From Phytopseudomonas dryadis (GTDB lineage Bacteria; Pseudomonadota; Gammaproteobacteria; Pseudomonadales; Pseudomonadaceae), in the NCBI RefSeq assembly GCF_004327355.1, contig NZ_QJUM01000010.1:62001-126000 (forward strand): a stretch of DNA of 64,000 nt, read 5' to 3'. This document shows positions 28,613 through 36,536 of this stretch, piece after piece. The position numbers and the translations under genes are program-made. Position 1 is the stretch's first letter. Each line of letters starts with the position of its first letter. The notes under the pieces were generated by a model. That model had not been told where the DNA came from, did no database searches, and saw only the letters and a program-made list of their open reading frames with translations.

Positions 28613-29185
28613 TCAGAGGGCCGCGACAAATCTGCGAATACGCAGGACGAGAATGCCGGCCGGGACAAGCGCCAGCAGCAGGGCCGCGATGCCGAGATTG
28701 CCGTAGCTCGCCTTGCGGGCGGCCAGCTGCTCGTATTCCGCGACGGGTTCGGCGAGCACGCTGCCATTGTGACGGACCCCGACCACATCGATGACGAATG
28801 TGGAGCCGGGATTCTCGCGGTGCATGCGGCTGGCTTCGACCGGATCGCGCGTCAGGGTCAGGTCCAGATAGGTCTCCACCGGCACGGAAATGGAAACGGC
28901 GGGCCCACTCAGCCTGAAGGAGACGCCCGGATAGGCATCGGCCAGAAGGGATCTGGCCGGTCGATGTAAATATCCCGGCCGTTGCGATTTATGCGGGACC
29001 CGTTCGCGATGGTTTTCGATCCGGTCGACATAGACGGACCGGGTGAACAGGGCTTCGGGATCGTAGGGGATGCGCACCTGTCCAGCCATCGAAAAGAACA
29101 TCCATGCCACCACGATGAATACGCCGGCTGCCGCTGCGGGAAAGGCCAGCGGCTGCAGGGCGGTGCGCAAGTGGGGATCGATCAT
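28613..29185 (-). CDS. Double-anchored membrane protein of unknown function (foreign cluster)
   Basis: From ATG 29185 (MIDPHLRTALQPL) the product has 190 residues. One membrane span lies near residues 14-34 and a second near 166-185, followed by the cytosolic tail RIRRFVAAL. The region between would be a ~130-residue periplasmic domain. An earlier in-frame start at 29281 is possible but lacks a ribosome binding site. It lies 91 bases before the periplasmic protein gene on the same strand. The plan resembles receptor- or assembly-type envelope proteins, but no family is recognised. Confidence 0.6.
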   Translation of the reverse strand: MIDPHLRTALQPLAFPAAAAGVFIVVAWMFFSMAGQVRIPYDPEALFTRSVYVDRIENHRERVPHKSQRPGYLHRPARSLLADAYPGVSFRLSGPAVSISVPVETYLDLTLTRDPVEASRMHRENPGSTFVIDVVGVRHNGSVLAEPVAEYEQLAARKASYGNLGIAALLLALVPAGILVLRIRRFVAAL

Positions 29186-29375
29186 TGTAGAGGCCGCCGG
29201 TTCGGGTTGCGTTCGGGTGTGGGACGACCGGGAAACGGCAAGGCTTGGCTGCGCTCCCCGAAAAAATGTCAACGCCACCAAGGATAGCGATTACCATGAC
29301 GTCCCATCATCGGGATGCGAACCCGGGTCATCCAGTGAGACTCTTGGTTTCACATTCCGACCTGCATGGAGACCG

Positions 29376-29621
29376 TCACGGGCAATAGACGATTTCCAGG
29401 CCGTTGATGGCCTGCCCGAACGGCAGCAACTCGGGGTGTTCGACGATGCGCCTGGCCCCCGGCGCGATGGCATAGGCCATGCCGCCCGGGCCTCGGCCGC
29501 AGGTGGACGCCAGCGGCGCGATGATCTCGCGCTTGCTCAGCCAGCGCAGTATCAGCCGCGCCTTGCCTTCGTGGCCGGGGAAGCTGGAAATCTGTGGAAC
29601 GATGATGCTTTGACTGGCCAT
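29376..29621 (-). CDS. Conserved small protein of Pseudomonas
   Basis: An 81-residue product from ATG 29621 (MASQSIIVPQISSFPGHEGK) ending GQAINGLEIVYCP. It has no signal peptide or membrane segment and is rich in basic residues. I recognise it as a small conserved Pseudomonas hypothetical, so the backbone resumes here after the foreign cluster. Function unknown. Confidence 0.65.
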   Translation of the reverse strand: MASQSIIVPQISSFPGHEGKARLILRWLSKREIIAPLASTCGRGPGGMAYAIAPGARRIVEHPELLPFGQAINGLEIVYCP

Positions 29622-29804
29622 GCCCTTACCTTGTCGGGGTCCGAGGGCGCGCAGCTTACCGCTCGAACGCATCGGGTCAAGCTGCGCGCTATTGTCTCAG
29701 TCTAGTCCTAGTCGCAACGATCATGGCCGCAGGGCTGCCAGCCACAGGTTCAGATAAAAGCGCATTTCGCTTGAAGCTTGAAGCTTATGGCTTGCGGCTG
29801 TCTT

Positions 29805-30230
29805 TTAACGCGCACGCAGGACGTCATAGGCCCAGTTGAAACCCAGCGTGTAGGGCAGGAAGAGCAGGATCAGGCCGATATCCAGCAACAGCGCCTGCAG
29901 CAGGCCGATCGACAACCACCAGGCCGCCAGCGGCACCAGTACCAGGATCAGCCCCGCCTCGAACAGCGCGGCATGGCTCAGGCGCGCCCACAGCCCGCGC
30001 TGGAAGCCCATGCGCTGCTGGGCGGCATCGAACAGCAGGTTGAACAGCATGTTCCACAGCATCGCGATGGCCGAGAACATCAATGTCAGGGCGCCCATAT
30101 GGGCCAGGGATTTGCCCATCAACCAGGCCAGCAAGGGCGCACAGACCACCACGGCGATCACTTCGAAGAGGCTGGCGTGCAGTACGCGCTCCTTCAGGGA
30201 GCGTTTGGCGATCGGTTGGGACTGACTCAT
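29805..30230 (-). CDS. PACE-family multidrug/biocide efflux transporter
   Basis: A 141-residue membrane protein with four spans arranged as two tandem bacterial transmembrane-pair domains. Each begins with a charged helix followed by a conserved Glu: ERVLHASLFEVIAVVVCAPL and RLSHAALFEAGLILVLVPLA. The repeated W-N-x-x-F/Y motif (LWNMLFNLLFD, GFNWAYD) is typical of AceI-like chlorhexidine and polyamine exporters. ATG 30230 fits the family length. A divergent LysR gene 87 bases away is probably its regulator, as in aceI/aceR pairs. Confidence 0.88.
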   Translation of the reverse strand: MSQSQPIAKRSLKERVLHASLFEVIAVVVCAPLLAWLMGKSLAHMGALTLMFSAIAMLWNMLFNLLFDAAQQRMGFQRGLWARLSHAALFEAGLILVLVPLAAWWLSIGLLQALLLDIGLILLFLPYTLGFNWAYDVLRAR

Positions 30231-30317
30231 GTCTGTTACTCGCAAGGCGCTGAACGAGGCGCTATTCTCATCGGAAAAACTGCCAGCCAAAAGTTAACTG
30301 CCATCGGTAAAACCGAT

Positions 30318-31193
30318 ATGAACTTTTCTCCCGAATCTCTCCAGGCCTTCGCCCAGGCCGCCGCCACCGGCTCGTTCAGCGCCGCGGCACGGCGCCTGGG
30401 CAAGAGCCAGTCGACCGTCAGCGAAGCCATTGCCCGCCTGGAAATCGACCTGGGCGTCGAGCTGTTCGTGCGTGGCCCCCGCCAACTGACCCTGACCGAC
30501 GCCGGCTGCAGCCTGCTGGCCCGGGTACAGGACGTACTAGCCGCCTCGGATCGCCTGGCCCGCCAGGCGGGGCAACTGGCCGCGGGGCTGGAAGCGAAGC
30601 TCACCCTGGTGCTCTCGGACGCCTACCAGTCGGGGCAATACGAAGCGCGCCTGAAGGAACTGGACCAGCGCTATCCAGATCTGGAATTCGAGTGCGTGAT
30701 CGCCGAACAGGGCGACGTCCTCGATCTGGTTGGCCAGGGCCGCGGCAACCTTGGCCTGCTCGCCGCGCAGAGCAGCTACCCGCCGGAGCTGGCTTCCGCC
30801 AGCGTGGCCGGCTGTGCGGACTTCGGCCTGTTCGTCGCCCACACTCACCTCCTCGCGCGACTGCCCCGGGTCGGCCTGGCGGATCTGGCCAACTGGCGCG
30901 TGCTGCGCCTGAGCAGCGTGGCGGATCAGCAAACGCCGCTGGACGATCTACCCGGCAGCGGCGGACGCTGCTGGTCGGCGCCCGATTACCTGATGCTGCT
31001 GGAGATGGCTTCCCTGGGCTTCGGCTGGGCGGCGTTGCCGCGGCACCTGGTGAGCACCTACGCCGAGGGCCGGTTGCGGGAACTGCCGGTCAACGGCTGG
31101 CCCAAGCAGGTGCCGGTGGACGTGGTCTGGTCGCGGGAACGCCCACTCGGCCCGGCGGCCTCCTGGCTGCTGGAGCGCCTGTTGAACAGCTGA
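30318..31193 (+). CDS. LysR-family regulator, divergent to PACE exporter
   Basis: A 291-residue LysR regulator from ATG 30318 (MNFSPESLQAFAQAAATGSF). The helix-turn-helix is AAARRLGKSQSTVSEAIARL, then LGVELFVRGPRQLTLT. The effector domain is typical in length. Its divergent position and short shared promoter region suggest it activates the PACE gene in response to a substrate such as a polyamine or biguanide; that effector is inferred from the family only. Confidence 0.88.
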   Translation: MNFSPESLQAFAQAAATGSFSAAARRLGKSQSTVSEAIARLEIDLGVELFVRGPRQLTLTDAGCSLLARVQDVLAASDRLARQAGQLAAGLEAKLTLVLSDAYQSGQYEARLKELDQRYPDLEFECVIAEQGDVLDLVGQGRGNLGLLAAQSSYPPELASASVAGCADFGLFVAHTHLLARLPRVGLADLANWRVLRLSSVADQQTPLDDLPGSGGRCWSAPDYLMLLEMASLGFGWAALPRHLVSTYAEGRLRELPVNGWPKQVPVDVVWSRERPLGPAASWLLERLLNS

Positions 31194-31306
31194 GACGGCC
31201 CCGAAGGCGGTAACGGCTGCAGCGGAATATGCGGCACGACCGCGTAGCGTTGCCCGATGCCAGGCACACTCGCACAGGCGAAAATCCTTGCAGCGATGGA
31301 TCGACC

Positions 31307-31537
31307 ATGCAGACCTACACCTTCATTCTGTTCTACCTGCTCAACAGCCTGTTCTGGAAATGGCTGATCAGTTGGGGCGGCGCGCGCTGGCTGGAAGGCT
31401 GGAAGGCCTACCTGATCATCGACTGGTTCGCCGCGCACTGGACGGCCGAGCAGATTCGCCTGTACGCCGTGATCATGTGGCTATTGACCACCCTGTATTT
31501 CATCGTCGCGCTGTGCAAACCCGAGTACCGCTTCTGA
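31307..31537 (+). CDS. Small conserved inner-membrane protein
   Basis: A 76-residue protein from ATG 31307 (MQTYTFILFYLLNSLFWKWL) with two hydrophobic spans (about 5-20 and 50-68) linked by a tryptophan-rich amphipathic segment (ARWLEGWKAYLIIDWFAAHW). It has the look of a conserved Pseudomonas orphan. It lies about 50 bases upstream of the NIPSNAP gene on the same strand and may share its transcript. Confidence 0.65.
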   Translation: MQTYTFILFYLLNSLFWKWLISWGGARWLEGWKAYLIIDWFAAHWTAEQIRLYAVIMWLLTTLYFIVALCKPEYRF

Positions 31538-31588
31538 CCAGGAAGTGCGAGCTGGGCTATGCTGCCCGCCCCGCCTGAGGAAACGTAC

Positions 31589-31903
31589 ATGATCACCTGC
31601 TACCTGCGTTACATCATCGACCCCTACCGACTCGCCGAATTCGAACACTACGCCAAGCTGTGGATCCCCCTGGTGGAGAAGTTCGGCGGCCAGCACCATG
31701 GCTACTTCCTGCCCAGCGAAGGCAGCAACAACGTCGCCCTGGCGCTGTTCAGCTTCCCCAGCCTGGCGGCTTACGAGCACTATCGCGGCCTCTCCATGGC
31801 CGACCCGGAATGCCTGGCCGCCTTCGCCTACGCCGAACAGACCCGCTGCATCCTCAGCTATGAACGCAGCTTCATGCGCCCGCTCGGTATCGAGTCGCGC
31901 TAA
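31589..31903 (+). CDS. NIPSNAP-family protein
   Basis: A 104-residue dimeric alpha-beta-barrel (ferredoxin-like) protein from ATG 31589 (MITCYLRYIIDPYRLAEFEH). The block WIPLVEKFGGQHHGYFLP, then VALALFSFPSLAAYEHYR, is characteristic of NIPSNAP domains. Family members have diverse or unknown roles in bacteria. The full domain is present and there is no signal peptide. Confidence 0.8.
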   Translation: MITCYLRYIIDPYRLAEFEHYAKLWIPLVEKFGGQHHGYFLPSEGSNNVALALFSFPSLAAYEHYRGLSMADPECLAAFAYAEQTRCILSYERSFMRPLGIESR

Positions 31904-32110
31904 GCCTGCAGCTCACGGCGGTGGCCGAAGCGCCGCCGCAACTACGATGGCCAAGGCGTCATGCTTCAGCGCGTTCTTGCGGCCAGGGCGTTCGACCACA
32001 CCGTCCACCTTCTCGCGGCGAACCCGCCGGCCCTGGATCATCGCCTCCATCTCCCTTGAGATTGCCCCGCCGCCTCGGTAACGTGGCCGCTCGCCGATCG
32101 GAGAGCCACG

Positions 32111-32782
32111 ATGCACATCAGCCGCAAACTCATAGTCCTCAGCCTGTTGCCACTGTTCGCCGGTTGCCAGGTGTACCAGGGCAAACCGGTGGATCCGGCC
32201 AGCCAGCAGACCCGGCTGCAGGGCGAACTGAGCCGCGAAGGCGGCCAGCTGTGGCTCAAGCCCTGCCAGGAACAGCGCCGTTTCGTCATCGCCGAAGGCG
32301 ATACCGGCATCGCCCAGGACAGTCGCGAGCTGCTGGCGGATGGCAGCGGCCCCTTGTTCGCCGACGTACGCGGGCGCCTGGGCGCCAGCCAGTTGAGCGG
32401 CAGCGACGGGCAGCTGGAGCTCAGCCGCGTCTACCGCCTGCAGCTCGAGGGCCATGGCTGCGATGACCCCAACTTCAAACGCACCATCCTGCGCGCCAGC
32501 GGCCAGGAGCCGTTCTGGAGCGTCACCGTGAGCAACCAGGGCATGGTGCTCAGCGGCCCGGATCGCCAGCCCCTGGCGCTGCCCTACATGGAAGAACAGT
32601 TGCCCGAAGGCCGTCTCAACCTGAGCAGCGAAGCCAACGGCCAGCGGGTCGAACTGTGGATCGCGCCCCAGCACTGCGTCGACAGCATGAGCGGCGCCGT
32701 GCAGCACATGAGCGCCGAGCTGCGCCTCAACGGCCAACTGATGCGCGGCTGCGCCTACTTCGGCGGCGCGCGCGACGATTGA
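32111..32782 (+). CDS. Conserved lipoprotein (COG3650-like)
   Basis: A 223-residue lipoprotein; signal MHISRKLIVLSLLPLFAGC with lipobox FAGC. The mature region carries a domain with ILRASGQEPFWSVTVSNQGM and HCVDSMSGAVQHMSAELRLN, blocks I associate with COG3650 putative membrane proteins. Three mature cysteines could pair. It is followed by a REP-like hairpin at 32841 that may end its transcript. Confidence 0.75.
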   Translation: MHISRKLIVLSLLPLFAGCQVYQGKPVDPASQQTRLQGELSREGGQLWLKPCQEQRRFVIAEGDTGIAQDSRELLADGSGPLFADVRGRLGASQLSGSDGQLELSRVYRLQLEGHGCDDPNFKRTILRASGQEPFWSVTVSNQGMVLSGPDRQPLALPYMEEQLPEGRLNLSSEANGQRVELWIAPQHCVDSMSGAVQHMSAELRLNGQLMRGCAYFGGARDD

Positions 32783-32840
32783 CCGCGCCTCGGGATAGCG
32801 GGCGTCGGGCCAATGCCGGTCGGTTAAGCGCCTGGGCCCT

Positions 32841-32929
32841 GTAGGAGCCGCGACCCCGCGGCGATTGGTGGCCATGACACGCTTTGTGAAATGGCCACCA
32901 ACGCATCGCGCCGAGGTCGGCGCTCCTAC
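32841..32929. repeat. REP-like large hairpin, copy B
   Basis: GTAGGAGC (32841) pairs with GCTCCTAC (32922-32929), with an inner match TTGGTGGCCAT / ATGGCCACCAA. Sequence is shared with the copies at 4105-4195 and 42497-42586, but the flanks are not. AAAAA follows on the right. Confidence 0.7.
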
Positions 32930-33161
32930 AAAAAGCCCGCTCTGCGCAATGGGAGATAAGGCAAACCCTTATCCGATCAGTATTAGGCGCCAGCTCTGCC
33001 GGCGTGATACGCACCCCGATCCAGGCCATTCCTGCGTACGTCCGTGACCGATACCGCCGTCGGAGGCATCCTGCCTGCAGCCTGAGCGCGCTTTTTCGTC
33101 CATAATCGCCGCCCTCGAAAAAGCTGCCGGGTTGCCTCCGGCCCTGAAAGGTGGACTCCCC

Positions 33162-34784
33162 ATGCTGCGCATCACCGAACTGAAACTGCCCCTGGATCAC
33201 GCCGACGACGCCATCCGCCCTGCCCTGCTGCAGCGCCTGGGCATCGCCGATGACGAGTTGCTCGACGTCACCCTGTTCAAGCGCAGCTACGATGCGCGCA
33301 AGAAGTCCGGCGACATGCCGTTCATCTACACCCTGGACTTCCGGGTGCGCGACGAAGCGGCGCTGCTGGCCCGCTTCGCCGATGACCGGCAGATCGGCAT
33401 CGCCCCGGATACCCGCTACAAGCCCCTGAGCATCCCCGCCGAGGCGCGCCCCGAGCAGCGCCCGCTGGTGGTCGGTTTCGGCCCGTGCGGCATCTTCGCC
33501 GCGCTGCTGCTGGCGCAGATGGGCCTGCGTCCGATCGTCCTCGAGCGCGGCAAGGAGGTGCGCCAGCGCACCAAGGACACCTGGGGCCTGTGGCGCAAGG
33601 GCGTGCTCGATCCCGAGTCCAACGTACAGTTCGGCGAAGGCGGCGCGGGCACCTTTTCCGACGGCAAGCTGTACAGCCAGATCAAGGACCCCAGGCACTA
33701 TGGGCGCAAGGTGCTGGAGGAGTTCGTCAAGGCCGGCGCGCCGGAGGAGATCCTCTACGTCAACAAGCCGCATATCGGCACCTTCCGCCTCACCGGCGTG
33801 GTCGCCAGCATGCGTGAGGAGATCAAGGCGCTGGGCGGCGACGTACGCTTCCAGCAACGGGTCAGCGATGTCCTCATCGAAGACGGCCAGCTCACCGGTG
33901 TGCAACTGGAGAACGGCGAGCGGCTCCTCAGCCACCACGTCATCCTCGCCCTCGGCCACAGCTCGCGCGATACCTTCCGCATGCTCCATGCACGGGGCGT
34001 GTTCATGGAGGCCAAGCCCTTCTCGGTGGGCTTCCGCATCGAGCACCCGCAGACGCTGATCGACCGTGCCCGTCTGGGCAAGTACGCCGGCCATCCGAAG
34101 CTCGGCGCCGCCGACTACAAGCTGGTGCACCACGCCAGCAACGGCCGCTCGGTATACAGCTTCTGCATGTGCCCGGGCGGCACCGTGGTCGCCGCCACCA
34201 GCGAACCGCACCGGGTGGTGACCAATGGCATGAGCCAGTACTCGCGCAACGAGCGCAATGCCAACGCCGGCATCGTCGTCGGCATCACCCCGGAGCAGGA
34301 CTATCCCGGCGGCCCGCTGGCCGGGGTCGAACTGCAGGAACGTCTGGAATCCCAGGCGTACCTGCTCGGCGGCAGCAGCTACGAAGCGCCGGGGCAACTG
34401 GTCGGTGATTTCATCGCCGGGCGGCCGAGCAGCGCCCTGGGCAGCGTCGAGCCGTCGTACAAGCCAGGGGTCAGGCTGGGCGACCTGACGCCGGCGCTGC
34501 CGGACTTCGCCATCGCCGCGATCCGCGAGGCCCTGCCGGCCTTCGGCAAGCAGATCAAGGGCTTCGACCTGCACGATGCGGTACTGACCGGCATCGAAAC
34601 GCGCACCTCGTCGCCGCTGCGCATCACCCGTGGCGAAGACCTGCAGAGCCTCAACGTGCGCGGCCTGTTCCCTGCCGGCGAGGGCGCGGGCTACGCCGGC
34701 GGCATCCTCTCGGCGGGTGTCGATGGCATTCGCGTGGCGGAAGGGGTGGCGCGGACAATTCTGGCCGAGCAGCCAGAGTCATAA
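33162..34784 (+). CDS. NAD(P)/FAD-dependent oxidoreductase (COG2509-like)
   Basis: A 540-residue flavoprotein from ATG 33162. A ~90-residue N-terminal domain precedes the dinucleotide fold VVGFGPCGIFAALLLAQMGL (about residue 105). The block NVQFGEGGAGTFSDGKLYSQ, then KDPRHYGRKVLEEFVKAG, is typical of this uncharacterised dehydrogenase family. The C-terminal GLFPAGEGAGYAGGILSAGV contacts FAD. Substrate unknown; the family is soluble and widespread in Pseudomonas. Confidence 0.85.
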   Translation: MLRITELKLPLDHADDAIRPALLQRLGIADDELLDVTLFKRSYDARKKSGDMPFIYTLDFRVRDEAALLARFADDRQIGIAPDTRYKPLSIPAEARPEQRPLVVGFGPCGIFAALLLAQMGLRPIVLERGKEVRQRTKDTWGLWRKGVLDPESNVQFGEGGAGTFSDGKLYSQIKDPRHYGRKVLEEFVKAGAPEEILYVNKPHIGTFRLTGVVASMREEIKALGGDVRFQQRVSDVLIEDGQLTGVQLENGERLLSHHVILALGHSSRDTFRMLHARGVFMEAKPFSVGFRIEHPQTLIDRARLGKYAGHPKLGAADYKLVHHASNGRSVYSFCMCPGGTVVAATSEPHRVVTNGMSQYSRNERNANAGIVVGITPEQDYPGGPLAGVELQERLESQAYLLGGSSYEAPGQLVGDFIAGRPSSALGSVEPSYKPGVRLGDLTPALPDFAIAAIREALPAFGKQIKGFDLHDAVLTGIETRTSSPLRITRGEDLQSLNVRGLFPAGEGAGYAGGILSAGVDGIRVAEGVARTILAEQPES

Positions 34785-34815
34785 GGTGATACGCCGGCCC
34801 GCTGGCCAGCGGCGA

Positions 34816-35091
34816 TCAGCAATCTTCGCGGGTGTGCCAGACGCGCAGCAGGTAGAGGGTCGAATCGACAATCTCATAACGCATTTCGTAGCGCCCGACC
34901 AGAATGCGTCGCACATCCCGAGGCTCGAACTCTTCCAAGCGTTCGCCGAGACGCGGGTTGCTCAACAAGATAACGGGTGCGGCAGTGAGTTGCTGAACCG
35001 TTCTTGCAGCAGCGGGCTGATTGACCAGCGCCAGGTAGTCATAGAGCCTGGCGAGGTCGGAAAGTCCCCTGCCCGTCCACCGCAATGCCAT
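34816..35091 (-). CDS. parE: ParE/RelE-family toxin
   Basis: A 91-residue toxin (MALRWTGRGLSDLARLYDYL) with the ParE-like layout: two N-terminal helices, then a beta sheet ending in RILVGRYEMRYEIVDSTLYL and a C-terminal LRVWHTREDC. Homologues inhibit DNA gyrase (ParE) or cleave mRNA (RelE); the helix arrangement and lack of obvious RelE catalytic residues favour ParE. Its start overlaps the antitoxin stop by one base (TGATG). Confidence 0.85.
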   Translation of the reverse strand: MALRWTGRGLSDLARLYDYLALVNQPAAARTVQQLTAAPVILLSNPRLGERLEEFEPRDVRRILVGRYEMRYEIVDSTLYLLRVWHTREDC

Positions 35092-35363
35092 CAGCGCGGC
35101 GCTGGCAGTGGGGTGTCGGTACTCAGGCTGTCGGCCCAGGCCTGAACAGCCTGATGGTCGATCACTCGCCCCGCATCCACATCAGCCAAGGCTTCGCGAG
35201 TGAGACGGCTGCGCTCCTCTTCCTGCTCGATCCAGGCCACAAGCGCCTGCCTGACGATCCAGTTCTTGGAGCGCTCGAGACGCTCCGCCATCAGGTCGAT
35301 CTGATCGGCCAGTTGCACCGGAACGTGTGCGGTAACGGATCGCGTTTTAGCGGGAGCAGTCAT
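35091..35363 (-). CDS. Ribbon-helix-helix antitoxin (CopG/ParD type)
   Basis: A 90-residue protein from ATG 35363. The segment RSVTAHVPVQLADQIDLMAE, then RLERSKNWIVRQALVAWIEQ, is a CopG-type ribbon-helix-helix; the C-terminal tail would bind the toxin. The operon order antitoxin-toxin and the palindrome just upstream (35386-35418) fit autorepression by the complex. Confidence 0.85.
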   Translation of the reverse strand: MTAPAKTRSVTAHVPVQLADQIDLMAERLERSKNWIVRQALVAWIEQEEERSRLTREALADVDAGRVIDHQAVQAWADSLSTDTPLPAPR

Positions 35364-35385
35364 GGTGCCTTCCTGCCGATAAATT

Positions 35386-35418
35386 ATGAGATACGATTGA
35401 AAATGAATCATATCTCAT
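35386..35418. promoter_or_regulatory. Palindromic operator of the toxin-antitoxin operon
   Basis: ATGAGATA (35386-35393) faces TATCTCAT (35411-35418), with an inner GATT / AATC pair. It lies 22 bases upstream of the antitoxin start in a short AT-rich gap. Such paired half-sites are typical operators for ribbon-helix-helix antitoxins. Confidence 0.6.
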
Positions 35419-35430
35419 GAACGAGTGAGA

Positions 35431-35763
35431 TCAAGACTCCCAGGGGCGCCCCCGGGTGCGCTTGAGCAGCTTGACCTTCTGCTGCATGGCCGATTTGGCC
35501 AGCATATGCGCACTGACCGGCGCGGTGATGAACAGGAACAGGGTGATCAGCAGTTCGTGAAAGCTCAGGCCCTCGCTGTAGCTGCCGAAGAAGATCATCG
35601 AGGCGATGACCATGCTGCCCACCCCCAGGGTGGTGGCCTTGGTCGGCCCGTGCAGGCGGGTGAAGAAATCCGGCAGGCGATACAGGCCGATGGCCCCGAT
35701 CAGGGCGAAGGAACAGCCCACCAGCAGGAAAAAGGCGACCAGTACTTCGATCCACAATGGCAT
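35431..35763 (-). CDS. mnhG: Mrp/Pha cation:proton antiporter subunit G
   Basis: A 110-residue membrane protein with three spans (MPLWIEVLVAFFLLVGCSFA, IGAIGLYRLPDFFTRLHGPT, HELLITLFLFITAPVSAHML). The RLPDFFTRLHGPTKATTLG loop is the MnhG/MrpG signature. It is the last gene of the six-gene Mrp operon; all subunits are needed to exchange Na+ or K+ for protons. Confidence 0.93.
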   Translation of the reverse strand: MPLWIEVLVAFFLLVGCSFALIGAIGLYRLPDFFTRLHGPTKATTLGVGSMVIASMIFFGSYSEGLSFHELLITLFLFITAPVSAHMLAKSAMQQKVKLLKRTRGRPWES

Positions 35764-35778
35764 GGGAAATACCTCCAG

Positions 35779-36048
35779 TCAGTCGATGATCTCGCCGTGC
35801 AGCAGGTGCTTGCCCACCGCCACCGTGCCGACGAAACCCATGACGGCGATCAGCAGCGCCGCCTCGAAGAACAGATCCGAGCGCAGCCAGATGCCGAACA
35901 CCACGATCAACGCCAGGGCGTTGATGTACAGGGTGTCGAGCGCCAGCACCCGATCCGGCATATCGGGCCCGCGGATCAGGCGGATCACATTGAGCAGCAC
36001 GGCCACGCCCATCATCGTCAGGCACAGCGGAATCACGTAGTCGAGCAT
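35779..36048 (-). CDS. mnhF: Mrp/Pha antiporter subunit F
   Basis: An 89-residue protein with three spans. RLIRGPDMPDRVLALDTLYI is the MrpF signature between spans 1 and 2. It overlaps the subunit E gene by 16 bases and precedes subunit G by 15, so it is cotranscribed. Confidence 0.93.
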   Translation of the reverse strand: MLDYVIPLCLTMMGVAVLLNVIRLIRGPDMPDRVLALDTLYINALALIVVFGIWLRSDLFFEAALLIAVMGFVGTVAVGKHLLHGEIID

Positions 36049-36536
36049 TCGAAAATCTCCATCAGCGGGGCTTCGTAGCGCGATTTGACCTGGGCGATCA
36101 GCGCCTCGTCATCGGCCACGTCCAGGCCGTGCAGCAACAGGGTCTTGTGATCGGCGCTGAGTCCGGACGACACCGTACCCGGCGTCAACGAGACGATGCA
36201 GGCCAGTACCGACAGCACGAACTCGTTCTCGATGTCCATGGGCACCTCGACGAACGCCGGCCGCAGCTTGCGCGTACTGCCCAGCACCAGGCGCGCCACG
36301 TGCAGGTTGGCGACCACGATGTCCCACAGCACCATCAGCATGTAGGTGCACAGGCGCAGCGGCCGGCGCAGGCGCGGCACTTCGAGCATGAAGCCACTGC
36401 ACAGCAGGGCGATGCCCCAGCCGAGAAAGGCCCCCAGCAGCAGGTGCCCGAGACTCGGCGCATTGACCAGCAACAGCCAGACGCCCGTCAACAGCAGGGT
36501 CAGCATGGGGTGCGGCAACCATCTGGACAGGCTCAT
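36033..36536 (-). CDS. mnhE: Mrp/Pha antiporter subunit E
   Basis: A 167-residue MnhE with N-terminal membrane spans and a soluble C-terminal domain ending in LLHGLDVADDEALIAQVKSR. The VVANLHVARLVLGSTRKLRP and SLTPGTVSSGLSADHKTLLL blocks are typical. Overlaps D by four bases upstream and F by 16 downstream. Confidence 0.93.
   Translation of the reverse strand: MSLSRWLPHPMLTLLLTGVWLLLVNAPSLGHLLLGAFLGWGIALLCSGFMLEVPRLRRPLRLCTYMLMVLWDIVVANLHVARLVLGSTRKLRPAFVEVPMDIENEFVLSVLACIVSLTPGTVSSGLSADHKTLLLHGLDVADDEALIAQVKSRYEAPLMEIFECSTT

Noticed and set aside
21953-29185. Foreign cluster as an integrated prophage or transposon
   Set aside because: No integrase, terminase, capsid, tail or transposase genes, and I could not find flanking direct or inverted repeats by eye.
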